This document shows, piece after piece, positions 35,971 through 43,874 of a DNA stretch of 64,000 bases; position 1 is the first letter of the stretch; every line of letters begins with the position of its first letter. The stretch comes from Candidatus Pantoea soli (GTDB taxonomy: Bacteria; Pseudomonadota; Gammaproteobacteria; Enterobacterales; Enterobacteriaceae). Position numbers and translations under genes: made by a program. The notes beneath the pieces were generated by a model. The model was given only the letters and a program-made list of their open reading frames with translations. It was not told the DNA's origin and did not search any database. The stretch covers positions 1 to 64,000 of the forward strand of contig NZ_CP032704.1 in NCBI RefSeq assembly GCF_007833795.1. Reading direction: 5' to 3'.

Positions 35971-36327
35971 ATGGACTTAAAACAGAGCGCAGCCTGTATC
36001 GCAGCATCCATATTGATCAGCGTGGGCGCGTGCGCGGCCGCCTGGTCTCTCTGGCTGAAGCCGCCGGCGCTGGTCACCTTTGACATGAAGGGCACGACCA
36101 ACGCCCTTATCCGCCAGACCGCAAAGCTCGACCTGACCGACGATCAGCGTAAGGCGCTGCTGACGCGCTTTGACCGCAGCGTCACCACTGCAACGGCGGA
36201 ATACGCCAGCGAACACGGTGCGGCCATTCTGGTGAGCCCTGCTGTGGTCACCGGCCTGCCGGACGCAACCCCGGAGATTCAGGCGCGCCTCGCCGAGCTG
36301 ATGAAGGCCGGTAACCCGCAGCAGTAA
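35971..36327 (+). CDS. trbI: F-type TrbI protein
   Basis: 118 residues with a membrane segment near the start (CIAASILISVGACAAAWSLW) and a helical periplasmic part (VTFDMKGTTNALIRQTAKLD), the pattern of F-type TrbI. In F it influences pilus extension and retraction. AAGGAG precedes the start by seven bases. The 47 bases before it hold nothing else. Confidence 0.85.
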   Translation: MDLKQSAACIAASILISVGACAAAWSLWLKPPALVTFDMKGTTNALIRQTAKLDLTDDQRKALLTRFDRSVTTATAEYASEHGAAILVSPAVVTGLPDATPEIQARLAELMKAGNPQQ

Positions 36328-36359
36328 CCCTGTCCGATCACCCCAACGGGAGCCTCCCG

Positions 36360-37010
36360 ATGACACATGCAACTCCGCTGGCGCGCGCAGTCGCCGGCGC
36401 GCTGCTCGCCATGCTCAGCCTGCAGGCGGGCGCGGCTGAGCTGGGCACGTACGGCGATACCTGGGACATCCGCGAGCGCAACCTGATCGCGGTCCTGAAA
36501 GACAATCTGAAAGAGCATTTTGCCGGCCGGTCGCAGGCCGACATCGAGCGGGACCTGCAGAAAAAGGCCGAAGACGAGGCGATGCGCCCGCCGCCGGTGC
36601 CGGGAATAAGCACCGCGCGCGAGACGCACAGCCGCCTGTTTGACCCGTCTTTCACGGTGCAGCGCGACATTGCCGACCAGAACGGCGTGGTGTTCGCGCA
36701 CAAAGGCCAGGTGGTGAACCCGTTTGACGTTATCCCGGTGTTTGACGAGACGCTTTACTTCATCGACGCCGACGACGACCGGCAGATTGCCTGGATGAAG
36801 CAGCAGGTGCCGCACACCACGACCTCCCGCGTCATCCTGGTCAGCGGCAACGTGCGCGACAGCGCAGAGGCCCTCGGCAGCCGGGTCTGGTTCGACCAGA
36901 CCGGCAGCATCACGAAAAAGTTCGGCATCACGCAGGTGCCTGCGGAGGTGAAGCAGGCGCCCGGACAGAAACTCTTCCTTATTACTGAATTCGGTCTTCA
37001 CGACCGCTAA
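36360..37010 (+). CDS. traW: Periplasmic pilus assembly protein TraW
   Basis: 216 residues with a signal peptide (AVAGALLAMLSLQAGAAE). Typical TraW text follows: LGTYGDTWDIRERNLIAVLK and QVVNPFDVIPVFDETLYFID. It works with TraU and TrbC in pilus assembly. Eleven bases separate it from the DsbA-like gene. Confidence 0.92.
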   Translation: MTHATPLARAVAGALLAMLSLQAGAAELGTYGDTWDIRERNLIAVLKDNLKEHFAGRSQADIERDLQKKAEDEAMRPPPVPGISTARETHSRLFDPSFTVQRDIADQNGVVFAHKGQVVNPFDVIPVFDETLYFIDADDDRQIAWMKQQVPHTTTSRVILVSGNVRDSAEALGSRVWFDQTGSITKKFGITQVPAEVKQAPGQKLFLITEFGLHDR

Positions 37011-37021
37011 CGGAGCCAGAC

Positions 37022-37813
37022 ATGAAAAAGCACATCCTCTCCGCCGCGCTGACGCTGAGCCTGACCGGTCACGCGATTGCCGCTGACGACGCCTTTAGCG
37101 ATGCGCAAAAGGCGCAGATCGGCGAAATCGCAGCAGATTACCTGCGCGCCCACCCGGAAATCCTGATTGAGATGAGCCAGAAGCTGCAGGCGCAGTCGCA
37201 GGAAAAACAGATGGCCTCCGCCGCCGGCGCGGCGCTGAAGGAGCAGGGCGGGCTGCTGAACGATCCGACCTCACCGGTGCTGCACCCAAAGGGCGACGTC
37301 GCGGTCATCCAGTTCTTTGACTACCAGTGCATCTACTGCGCGAAGGTCGCCCCGACCGTGGAGCAGTTCATCAGCCAGAACCCGAACGTGCGCTTCATCT
37401 ATAAAGAGTGGCCGATTTTCGGCAGCCGCTGGCCCGCATCGGTACAGGCGGCGAAAGTTGGCCTGTCTGTGTACAGCAAAGGCGGCGCAGAGGCGTATCA
37501 CCGCTACCACGCCGCGCTCTACGCGACCGGCCACAACGAAGGGAAGCTGCTGGATGAAGACATCCGCCAGGCGGCGGTGAAGGCGGGCGTGACCACAACG
37601 CCGAAAGAAGAGGTCGAGGCGATGGGCGCGGCGCTGGAGAAAAACAATCAGCTGGCCCGCAGCCTCGGTATTCAGGGCACGCCCGCCTTCTTCGTCATGC
37701 CGGTGACGGGTGCAACCGCTGAGAACGTCAGCGTTATCCCGGGGGCGACTGACCTGCAGGCGCTGCAGGCGGCGGTGGAAAAAGCGCGCGGCGGCGTGAA
37801 GAAAGGAGGCTGA
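37022..37813 (+). CDS. DsbA-family thiol-disulfide protein inserted in the tra operon
   Basis: 263 residues with a signal peptide (AALTLSLTGHAIAA). An N-terminal helix region (about 25-75) is followed by a thioredoxin fold with C103-I-Y-C106 and the cis-proline loop GTPAFFVM. This is the Com1/ScsC/BdbD-like layout, where the N-terminal helices may oligomerise. F has no such gene between traW and traU; its thioredoxin-like proteins are TraF and TrbB, both also present here. Likely oxidises or isomerises the cysteine-rich TraU, TraN and TraH. Confidence 0.85.
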   Translation: MKKHILSAALTLSLTGHAIAADDAFSDAQKAQIGEIAADYLRAHPEILIEMSQKLQAQSQEKQMASAAGAALKEQGGLLNDPTSPVLHPKGDVAVIQFFDYQCIYCAKVAPTVEQFISQNPNVRFIYKEWPIFGSRWPASVQAAKVGLSVYSKGGAEAYHRYHAALYATGHNEGKLLDEDIRQAAVKAGVTTTPKEEVEAMGAALEKNNQLARSLGIQGTPAFFVMPVTGATAENVSVIPGATDLQALQAAVEKARGGVKKGG

Positions 37814-37814
37814 T

Positions 37815-38819
37815 ATGGCCTGGCGCACGGTTTTACTGGCGCTTGCGGTGTGGGTCTGCCAGCCGGCGTTTGCCGCTGACAACGGCAAGACGTCCCTGAC
37901 CTGCGAGGGGCGCTGGGTTAACCCCATCACCGACGTGTGCTGGGAGTGCCTGTTCCCGATGAGCATTGGCAGCGTGCAGGTTTCAGCCGGATCGCTGCCG
38001 GATACCGAAAACCCGTCATCGCCCATTCAGTTCTGTCCGGCGCCGCCGCCCATTTTTGAGCGCCCGGGCATCGCGATTGGCTTCTGGGAGCCATTTGCGA
38101 TGACTGACGTGACGCGCTCGCCCGGCTGCATGGTGAACATGGGCGGCTTCAACATTAACATCCCGAACACCGGGACCGGCACCGGCACGAAAGCGGCGAA
38201 CGAGCACCCGGGCACCTTCTATCACGTCCACTGGTACAAATACCCGTTGATCTCCTGGCTCAACATTATCACTTCCGAAATGTGCATGCAGGGCGGGGAG
38301 TACGACATCGGCTACCTCTCAGAGCTGGACCCGACCTGGCAGAACGACAACCTGGCGCTGTTCCTGAATCCGGAGGTGATGCTGTTTGCGAACCCGGTTG
38401 CGCAGATGGCCTGCGCAGCGGACGCGGTGGCGGCGGGCGTGAGCAAGCCAATTGATGCGCTGTTCTGGTGCGCGGGCTCGCACGGCTCGATGTACCCGTT
38501 CACGGGCAACATCGTGAACGAGTCGAGCGGGCTCAACAGCGGAGCGCTGCTCTCCGAGCGCATGGACTTCAAGCTGCACCGCGAGGGACTCATCCTGGAC
38601 ACCGTGCCGCAGAACACCGCCGTCTGCTACGAGTATCCGTCCGCGATCATGCCGAAAAGTCGCTACCGCTATCAGATGGTGAACACCATCCCGGACGTGG
38701 CGTCGTGTCATCCCTTCGGGCGCAACGTGATGCTGTGGCAGACCGGAAAGGAAATGCCCACTACCAAAAAGAACTACGGCTATCTCATCTGGAAAAAGCG
38801 CAACTGCGTTGTGCTTTAA
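37815..38819 (+). CDS. traU: Mating-pair/pilus assembly protein TraU
   Basis: 334 residues, F length about 330. Signal peptide (LLALAVWVCQPAFAA), then a cysteine-rich mature protein with the signature CEGRWVNPITDVCWECLFP. Periplasmic. It starts one base after the stop of the DsbA-like gene, with GGAGG in that gene's last codons, so the two are coupled. Confidence 0.94.
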   Translation: MAWRTVLLALAVWVCQPAFAADNGKTSLTCEGRWVNPITDVCWECLFPMSIGSVQVSAGSLPDTENPSSPIQFCPAPPPIFERPGIAIGFWEPFAMTDVTRSPGCMVNMGGFNINIPNTGTGTGTKAANEHPGTFYHVHWYKYPLISWLNIITSEMCMQGGEYDIGYLSELDPTWQNDNLALFLNPEVMLFANPVAQMACAADAVAAGVSKPIDALFWCAGSHGSMYPFTGNIVNESSGLNSGALLSERMDFKLHREGLILDTVPQNTAVCYEYPSAIMPKSRYRYQMVNTIPDVASCHPFGRNVMLWQTGKEMPTTKKNYGYLIWKKRNCVVL

Positions 38820-38829
38820 GCGAGGACTC

Positions 38830-39270
38830 ATGAGGAACATACGCAACACGCTGTGGCTTGCCGCCGGGCTGACGGCGGCGCTGACCGCGCAGGCGGAGGA
38901 CGCGCCGCAGGGCACGCAGGTCGGCAGCACGGAAAACGAGACGGCTTACTTCCTGTCGGCCTCCGTGCCCGAAAAGGAGATGGCCATTCTGATGAAGGCG
39001 GCCGAAGCCCGGGACATTCCGGTCTACTTCCGGGGGCTGGTTGGCGACAGCATGGAGCAGACCGCGAAGTACATGATGTACATGGTCAGCACCTACAAAG
39101 TGCGCGGCGTGCAGATAGATCCGGTGCGCTTTGACCGTTACGGGGTGAAGCAGGTGCCGGCGCTGGTGAAGAAGTGCGGCGACCGCTTCGACATCGTGTA
39201 CGGCAACGTCGCGCTGAATCAGGCGCTGAGCATGATCGAGACGCGCGGCGACTGCCGCAAGAAGTCCTGA
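38830..39270 (+). CDS. trbC: Pilus assembly protein TrbC (F-type)
   Basis: 146 residues from ATG 38830, preceded by GAGGA; an in-frame GTG at 38809 would overlap traU and lacks a site. Signal peptide (LWLAAGLTAALTAQAE), then the TrbC pattern FLSASVPEKEMAILMKAAEA and YGVKQVPALVKKC. It is shorter than F TrbC (about 212) because the N-terminal stretch of F is missing. Confidence 0.88.
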   Translation: MRNIRNTLWLAAGLTAALTAQAEDAPQGTQVGSTENETAYFLSASVPEKEMAILMKAAEARDIPVYFRGLVGDSMEQTAKYMMYMVSTYKVRGVQIDPVRFDRYGVKQVPALVKKCGDRFDIVYGNVALNQALSMIETRGDCRKKS

Positions 39271-39323
39271 CCGACCCCGCTGCCCGCTGCGGCGGGCATC
39301 CTTAATTCTTCCCGGAAACTTTC

Positions 39324-41168
39324 ATGAAACAAGCCACCCGCTCCCTGCTGCAGGGGCTGCTGCTGAGCTGTCTGTCAGCCAGCGTCCTGGCGGCATCAAT
39401 GGACGCCTCCAACCAGGAAGGCATTAACGCCGGCAAATCAGCAGACGGCACGACCAGCGCCGATCCGAACGGCTACTTCGACAACTACAGCGCAGACGCG
39501 CCGCAGCGCGGCTACTACAGCGGCCCGACACAGACGTCCTCAAACATTGACGTGAAAGGGCAGACGGAGCTGAGCGGGTCCGACCTCGGCCAGACCGCGC
39601 GCGAATCCTACGTGAATAACCCGGCGGACAAGCTCAGCTACGACTCGGACATGATGAAGTACAGCGACGAAATCCGGGAAAACGCCAATGCCATTACCGG
39701 CGTGAACGGCAGCCAGTGCGTGGCGCAGGAGCTGAACAAAACCACCTGGACCACGCACCGCTGTGAAATGGCCACTCCGCTCTCGCAGTCGTGTACGCGT
39801 AAGGCCACCATCGTGACGACCGGATCGTACGAGGAGTATGGCACGCAGCTGGTGCTCAACGCCCGCGACGTTACCGGCAGGAAGCTGGACAACTGGTGGA
39901 TGCAGTATGACTTTGTCGTGCCGGAAGACGGCACCATCAGCAGCGGCACCTGGGAGTTTCTTTACCCGAGAGAGCCCAGCTACCACGGAAGCCGCCTGGA
40001 CTACTCCATTCAGGCCTTCGGGCAGACGATACGAACCAAAATCAACTATTCCGGCACCCTGAGCATTCCGGCCCAGAAGGTCACGCAGGGGCAGGTTATC
40101 AGCGTGCTGTTTCGCTATAACACCGACGGTCACTACGAGTCCGGCCGCGACGGCACTATGAATTCTCTTGCGAACGGCACGCAGGTGCTGCGCATCACGT
40201 TTCCCATGCAGGCGGTGCGCGACACGGTCACGGCGGGCATCGAATGGACCAACAGCTGTCCGGCCGATATGGGCGACGCGGTGAAGATGAGCGAGGTCTG
40301 CAGCGACCCGGGCGGCACCCGGTCGGTCACAGTAGGAGGAAAGGCCTACAGCCTTTACAGCGACTGCTGGGGCTACACCACGCAGTGGAACGTGTTTGAA
40401 GACGACACCAACACCTGCCGGGCCTACATCGACAACCCGAACTGCAGCGAAGGCACGCGCACCTGCACACAGAAAATCGGCAACCTCTGCGTGTACAGCC
40501 AGCTGACCTACCAGTGCGCGCACACCGTCAAAAGCACCGGCTACGTCTGCGGCTCGGAGTTTTACTGCTCGGACGGCAGCTGCTCGGCGATGCAGGCGGG
40601 CCAGAACCAGAACTTTGAAGCCGCCGTGTCCCAGCTGGCCGCGCTCGCGGCGGCGGGTAAGGACTTCGCGGGCATGGACCCGAACCAGGTGACGGCGTTC
40701 ACGGGCAAGGCGATGGCCTGCCGCAAGAGCGCGGCAGGCTTCAGCAACTGCTGTAAAAGCGGCGGCTGGGGGCAGAGCGCGGGGCTGGCGCACTGCAACA
40801 CCGAGGAGAAGGAGATCGGCACCGGCAAGGAGAAAAAGCTGGTCGTGAAGGTCGGCTCGTACTGTTCGAAAAAGGTGCTCGGGGTCTGCCTGCAGCAGAA
40901 AGAGGGCTACTGCGTGTTCGACAGCAAGCTTGCCCGCATCGTGCAGGAGCAGGGGCGCCGCGATCAGCTGGGCATCAGCTTCGGCTCCGGTGAAAGCCCG
41001 GACTGCCGGGGAATAAAGGTCGCCGAGCTGCAGGGCATTAAGTTCGATCACATCGACTTCAGCGACTTCTATGACGACCTGAACAGCAACATCAAACTGC
41101 CCGACCAGGACGCGCTGAACCAGCGCATCACCTCCGACATCCAGAACAGCCTCAAATCAGGAGACTAA
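39324..41168 (+). CDS. traN: Mating-pair stabilisation protein TraN
   Basis: 614 residues, F length about 602. Signal peptide (LLQGLLLSCLSASVLAA). Very cysteine-rich, with the conserved C-terminal part FSNCCKSGGWGQSAGLAHC and YCSKKVLGVCLQQKEGYC. Outer-membrane adhesin that recognises recipient surface proteins. The central segment (about residues 150-300, no cysteine, Tyr/Gly-rich) is the part that normally varies with receptor choice. Confidence 0.92.
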   Translation: MKQATRSLLQGLLLSCLSASVLAASMDASNQEGINAGKSADGTTSADPNGYFDNYSADAPQRGYYSGPTQTSSNIDVKGQTELSGSDLGQTARESYVNNPADKLSYDSDMMKYSDEIRENANAITGVNGSQCVAQELNKTTWTTHRCEMATPLSQSCTRKATIVTTGSYEEYGTQLVLNARDVTGRKLDNWWMQYDFVVPEDGTISSGTWEFLYPREPSYHGSRLDYSIQAFGQTIRTKINYSGTLSIPAQKVTQGQVISVLFRYNTDGHYESGRDGTMNSLANGTQVLRITFPMQAVRDTVTAGIEWTNSCPADMGDAVKMSEVCSDPGGTRSVTVGGKAYSLYSDCWGYTTQWNVFEDDTNTCRAYIDNPNCSEGTRTCTQKIGNLCVYSQLTYQCAHTVKSTGYVCGSEFYCSDGSCSAMQAGQNQNFEAAVSQLAALAAAGKDFAGMDPNQVTAFTGKAMACRKSAAGFSNCCKSGGWGQSAGLAHCNTEEKEIGTGKEKKLVVKVGSYCSKKVLGVCLQQKEGYCVFDSKLARIVQEQGRRDQLGISFGSGESPDCRGIKVAELQGIKFDHIDFSDFYDDLNSNIKLPDQDALNQRITSDIQNSLKSGD

Positions 41169-41170
41169 GC

Positions 41171-41944
41171 GTGAGAAAACTCATCGGCCTCGCGCTGCTG
41201 CTGGCGGTATCGCCGCTGCACGCGGCAGAGGAAAAAAAGCCCGACGGCTACAACTACGATCCGGCGGTCGGCTGGTACTGGTACAACGAGCCGGAAAAAA
41301 AGGACGAGGAAGAGCAGCCGGCGCCGACGCCCGCTGCGCCGCAGGAGACGCCCACGCAGAAGATGAAACGCCTGCAGGCGTTTCGCGACAACCTGATGAA
41401 CGAGGCGATGCTGCACCCCTCTACCGAAAATATCCGGCGCTACAAAATCGTTCAGGACTGGATGGTCAATCAGGCCAGCATGTTTGCCTCGCGCTGGGAA
41501 AAGGTGCTGCTGGATAACCCGGAGCTGGACTACAGCCTGAAGCACCCGTTTTACAACGGCACTGCAAACATTCAGTACACCGAACAGCGTCAGAAACAGC
41601 AGGCGGCCATCCGCTACGTGAACCAGCGCTACGGGGTGTTCTTCTTCTATCGCGGTAACGAGCCGCTGGATAACCGGCTCGGCGACGTGGTGAAGGAGTT
41701 CAGCGAACAGTACGGCCTGACCGTTATCCCCGTGACCGTGGACGGCCGCGCCAGCCCGGACCTGCCGGATACCCGGCAGAACGCCGGTCAGGCGGAAAAG
41801 ATGAAGATAGAACACTTCCCGGCCATCTACCTGGTCGAGCCGCGCACGAAAAAATACCAGCCGCTGGCCTACGGGTTCATCACCCAGGACGACCTGGCGC
41901 GCCGCATGCTCAACATCGTTACCGACTTCCAGCCCGAGGATTAA
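41171..41944 (+). CDS. traF: Pilus assembly thioredoxin-like protein TraF
   Basis: 257 residues with a signal peptide. A Pro-rich stretch (EEQPAPTPAAPQETP) precedes a thioredoxin-like domain without a CxxC, as in F TraF (FFFYRGNEPLDNRLGDVV, KIEHFPAIYLVEP). Periplasmic. It starts two bases after traN. Confidence 0.9.
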   Translation: MRKLIGLALLLAVSPLHAAEEKKPDGYNYDPAVGWYWYNEPEKKDEEEQPAPTPAAPQETPTQKMKRLQAFRDNLMNEAMLHPSTENIRRYKIVQDWMVNQASMFASRWEKVLLDNPELDYSLKHPFYNGTANIQYTEQRQKQQAAIRYVNQRYGVFFFYRGNEPLDNRLGDVVKEFSEQYGLTVIPVTVDGRASPDLPDTRQNAGQAEKMKIEHFPAIYLVEPRTKKYQPLAYGFITQDDLARRMLNIVTDFQPED

Positions 41945-41946
41945 TC

Positions 41947-42507
41947 ATGATTTCAAGACTCTTTGCCGTACTGCTGATGCTCACGCCGGTGCTGGCCACC
42001 GCGAGCACCATTGACGACATTGCCCGCCTGGAGCAGGCGAAAGCGGGCGCAGACACACCCGCTGAACAGGAAAGTGAGCCGGCACAAAGTTCACCTGCTG
42101 CAGACGCGCAGCCGGCTCCCGCAAAGCCGGTCTGGTATCACCTGAGTGACGGGCGCCGCGTGGACGTGGGCCACTGGCAGATCGTGCACTTCGTCCGCTC
42201 CGACTGCCCGTACTGCCACCGCTTCAACCCAACCCTGAAGTCAGTATCCGAGCAGACCGGCATCGGCGTGTTCGTCTACAGCTTTGACGGCAAGGGCGAC
42301 GCGGTGTTCCCGAAGGTCATGCCGGTGAACGACGGCATCCTGAAGGACTTCTTCGCGGAGCTGCCGCAGGCGACCCCCACCGACTTCATTATTAACACGC
42401 AGTCGCTGGTAACGATCCCGCTGTCGCAGGGAGAAATGAGTGAGGAGGCGCTGAAGCAGCGTCTGGACGAATCTTTTGCACTGGCCGTGCGGCTGGGGGT
42501 GCTGTGA
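41947..42507 (+). CDS. trbB: Thioredoxin-like disulfide isomerase TrbB
   Basis: 186 residues with a signal peptide (LLMLTPVLATAS). A Glu/Ala/Pro linker leads to a thioredoxin fold with C87-P-Y-C90 in VRSDCPYCHRF. In F, TrbB is a periplasmic isomerase aiding pilus proteins. The stop overlaps the traH start by four bases. Confidence 0.9.
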   Translation: MISRLFAVLLMLTPVLATASTIDDIARLEQAKAGADTPAEQESEPAQSSPAADAQPAPAKPVWYHLSDGRRVDVGHWQIVHFVRSDCPYCHRFNPTLKSVSEQTGIGVFVYSFDGKGDAVFPKVMPVNDGILKDFFAELPQATPTDFIINTQSLVTIPLSQGEMSEEALKQRLDESFALAVRLGVL

Positions 42508-43874
42508 TGAGTAAGTTTGCGCTGCGTGCCGGTATGGCGGCCGGCCTGCTGTTCTCCGCTGCCGCGAACGCGAACGTGCAGAACGACATCAACAAGTTCT
42601 TTAACGACATGGGCGGCGGCGGCGGTAACTACACCCAGGCGGCCGCCTGGCAGGGGCAGTCAGCGGGCTACCTGACCGGCGGTAACCTCTTTATCCGCAC
42701 GCCGGTGCGCAACATCCAGCTGATTTCGGTGACGCTCCCGGACATCAAGTCGGGCTGCGGCGGCATCGACGCCTATCTGGGCTCGTTCAGCTTCATCAAC
42801 AGCGACAGCATCAAAATCATGGGCAAGCAGATCCTGAGCAACGCCGCAGGCTACGCCTTTGACCTCGGGCTCGAAACCATCTGTCCGCAGTGTAAAGCCG
42901 TGAAGGACTACCTGCAGAAGCTCGCGGCGGACACCAATAACATGAACATCTCCACCTGCCAGGCCGCGCAGTCGATCGTTGGCGGCCTGTGGCCAAAAAC
43001 CCAGGCGGCCAGCTCGCAAATCTGTCAGGACCTCGGCACCAAGCACGACGTGTTCTCTGACTGGGCGGCGTCCCGGCAGGGCTGCGGCGTGGGCGGGGAG
43101 ACGAACAGCGTGTTCGACAAGGCGACTGACGAAGAGAAAAAGCGCATCCCGCGCAACCGCAACCTGACGTGGGACACGTTCACGAAGCTCAATCAGTTCT
43201 TCAGCAACGATCGCGCGCTGAAGGAATTCATTATGTCGATGGTCGGCACGGTGATTTATGACGCGAACGGCAACCCGACGTTTCTGCAGCCGCGCGGAGG
43301 CAGCGAGTCGATGTTCAACACGCTCCTGAACGGCGGGACCGAGAAAATTTACCGCTGCAACGACAACACTACCTGCCTGTCGCCGACTATCGCAGAGCTG
43401 ACGCTCTCGGAAGATGAGGGCATGACCGGCCGGGTGCGGGACATGCTCAACGACATCTTCGATAAAAGCCGCACCGATACGGCGCTTAACGACAACGAAA
43501 AGGCGCTTATCAGCAGCACCCGCGTGCGCATCCTGCGCTACACCATCGACTCCGCGTCGGTGGGCATGGATCAGAGCGTGGTCAGCAGCCTGGCGGAGTA
43601 CATCGCGGCAGATATGGTGATGTCCTACATCAACGGCCTCATCGACGTGGCCGCGAGCGGGGCGGCAGGCACGCTCGATACCGAGGAAGAGAACAAGCAC
43701 TTTCGCGAGAACCTGCGCCAGGTGCGCAACGAGCTGAGCCAGCGCGTTGCACGCATCCAGGTGCAGCAGAACGGGCTGGCGGAGTATGACCGCAGCCTGT
43801 CCGAAACGCGCCAGCAGCTCTCTTCATCCGTTTCCGACAGCGTGCTGTCGAACTATCAATTCGGGAGTAACTGA
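42504..43874 (+). CDS. traH: Pilus assembly protein TraH
   Basis: 456 residues, F length about 458. Signal peptide (AAGLLFSAAANA), then NVQNDINKFFNDMGGGGG, which is characteristic. Several cysteines (ETICPQCKAVKDYLQ, STCQAAQSIVGGLWP) and a C-terminal coiled coil near residues 390-440. Outer-membrane-associated assembly factor. Its last base is the first base of traG. Confidence 0.93.
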   Translation: MMSKFALRAGMAAGLLFSAAANANVQNDINKFFNDMGGGGGNYTQAAAWQGQSAGYLTGGNLFIRTPVRNIQLISVTLPDIKSGCGGIDAYLGSFSFINSDSIKIMGKQILSNAAGYAFDLGLETICPQCKAVKDYLQKLAADTNNMNISTCQAAQSIVGGLWPKTQAASSQICQDLGTKHDVFSDWAASRQGCGVGGETNSVFDKATDEEKKRIPRNRNLTWDTFTKLNQFFSNDRALKEFIMSMVGTVIYDANGNPTFLQPRGGSESMFNTLLNGGTEKIYRCNDNTTCLSPTIAELTLSEDEGMTGRVRDMLNDIFDKSRTDTALNDNEKALISSTRVRILRYTIDSASVGMDQSVVSSLAEYIAADMVMSYINGLIDVAASGAAGTLDTEEENKHFRENLRQVRNELSQRVARIQVQQNGLAEYDRSLSETRQQLSSSVSDSVLSNYQFGSN

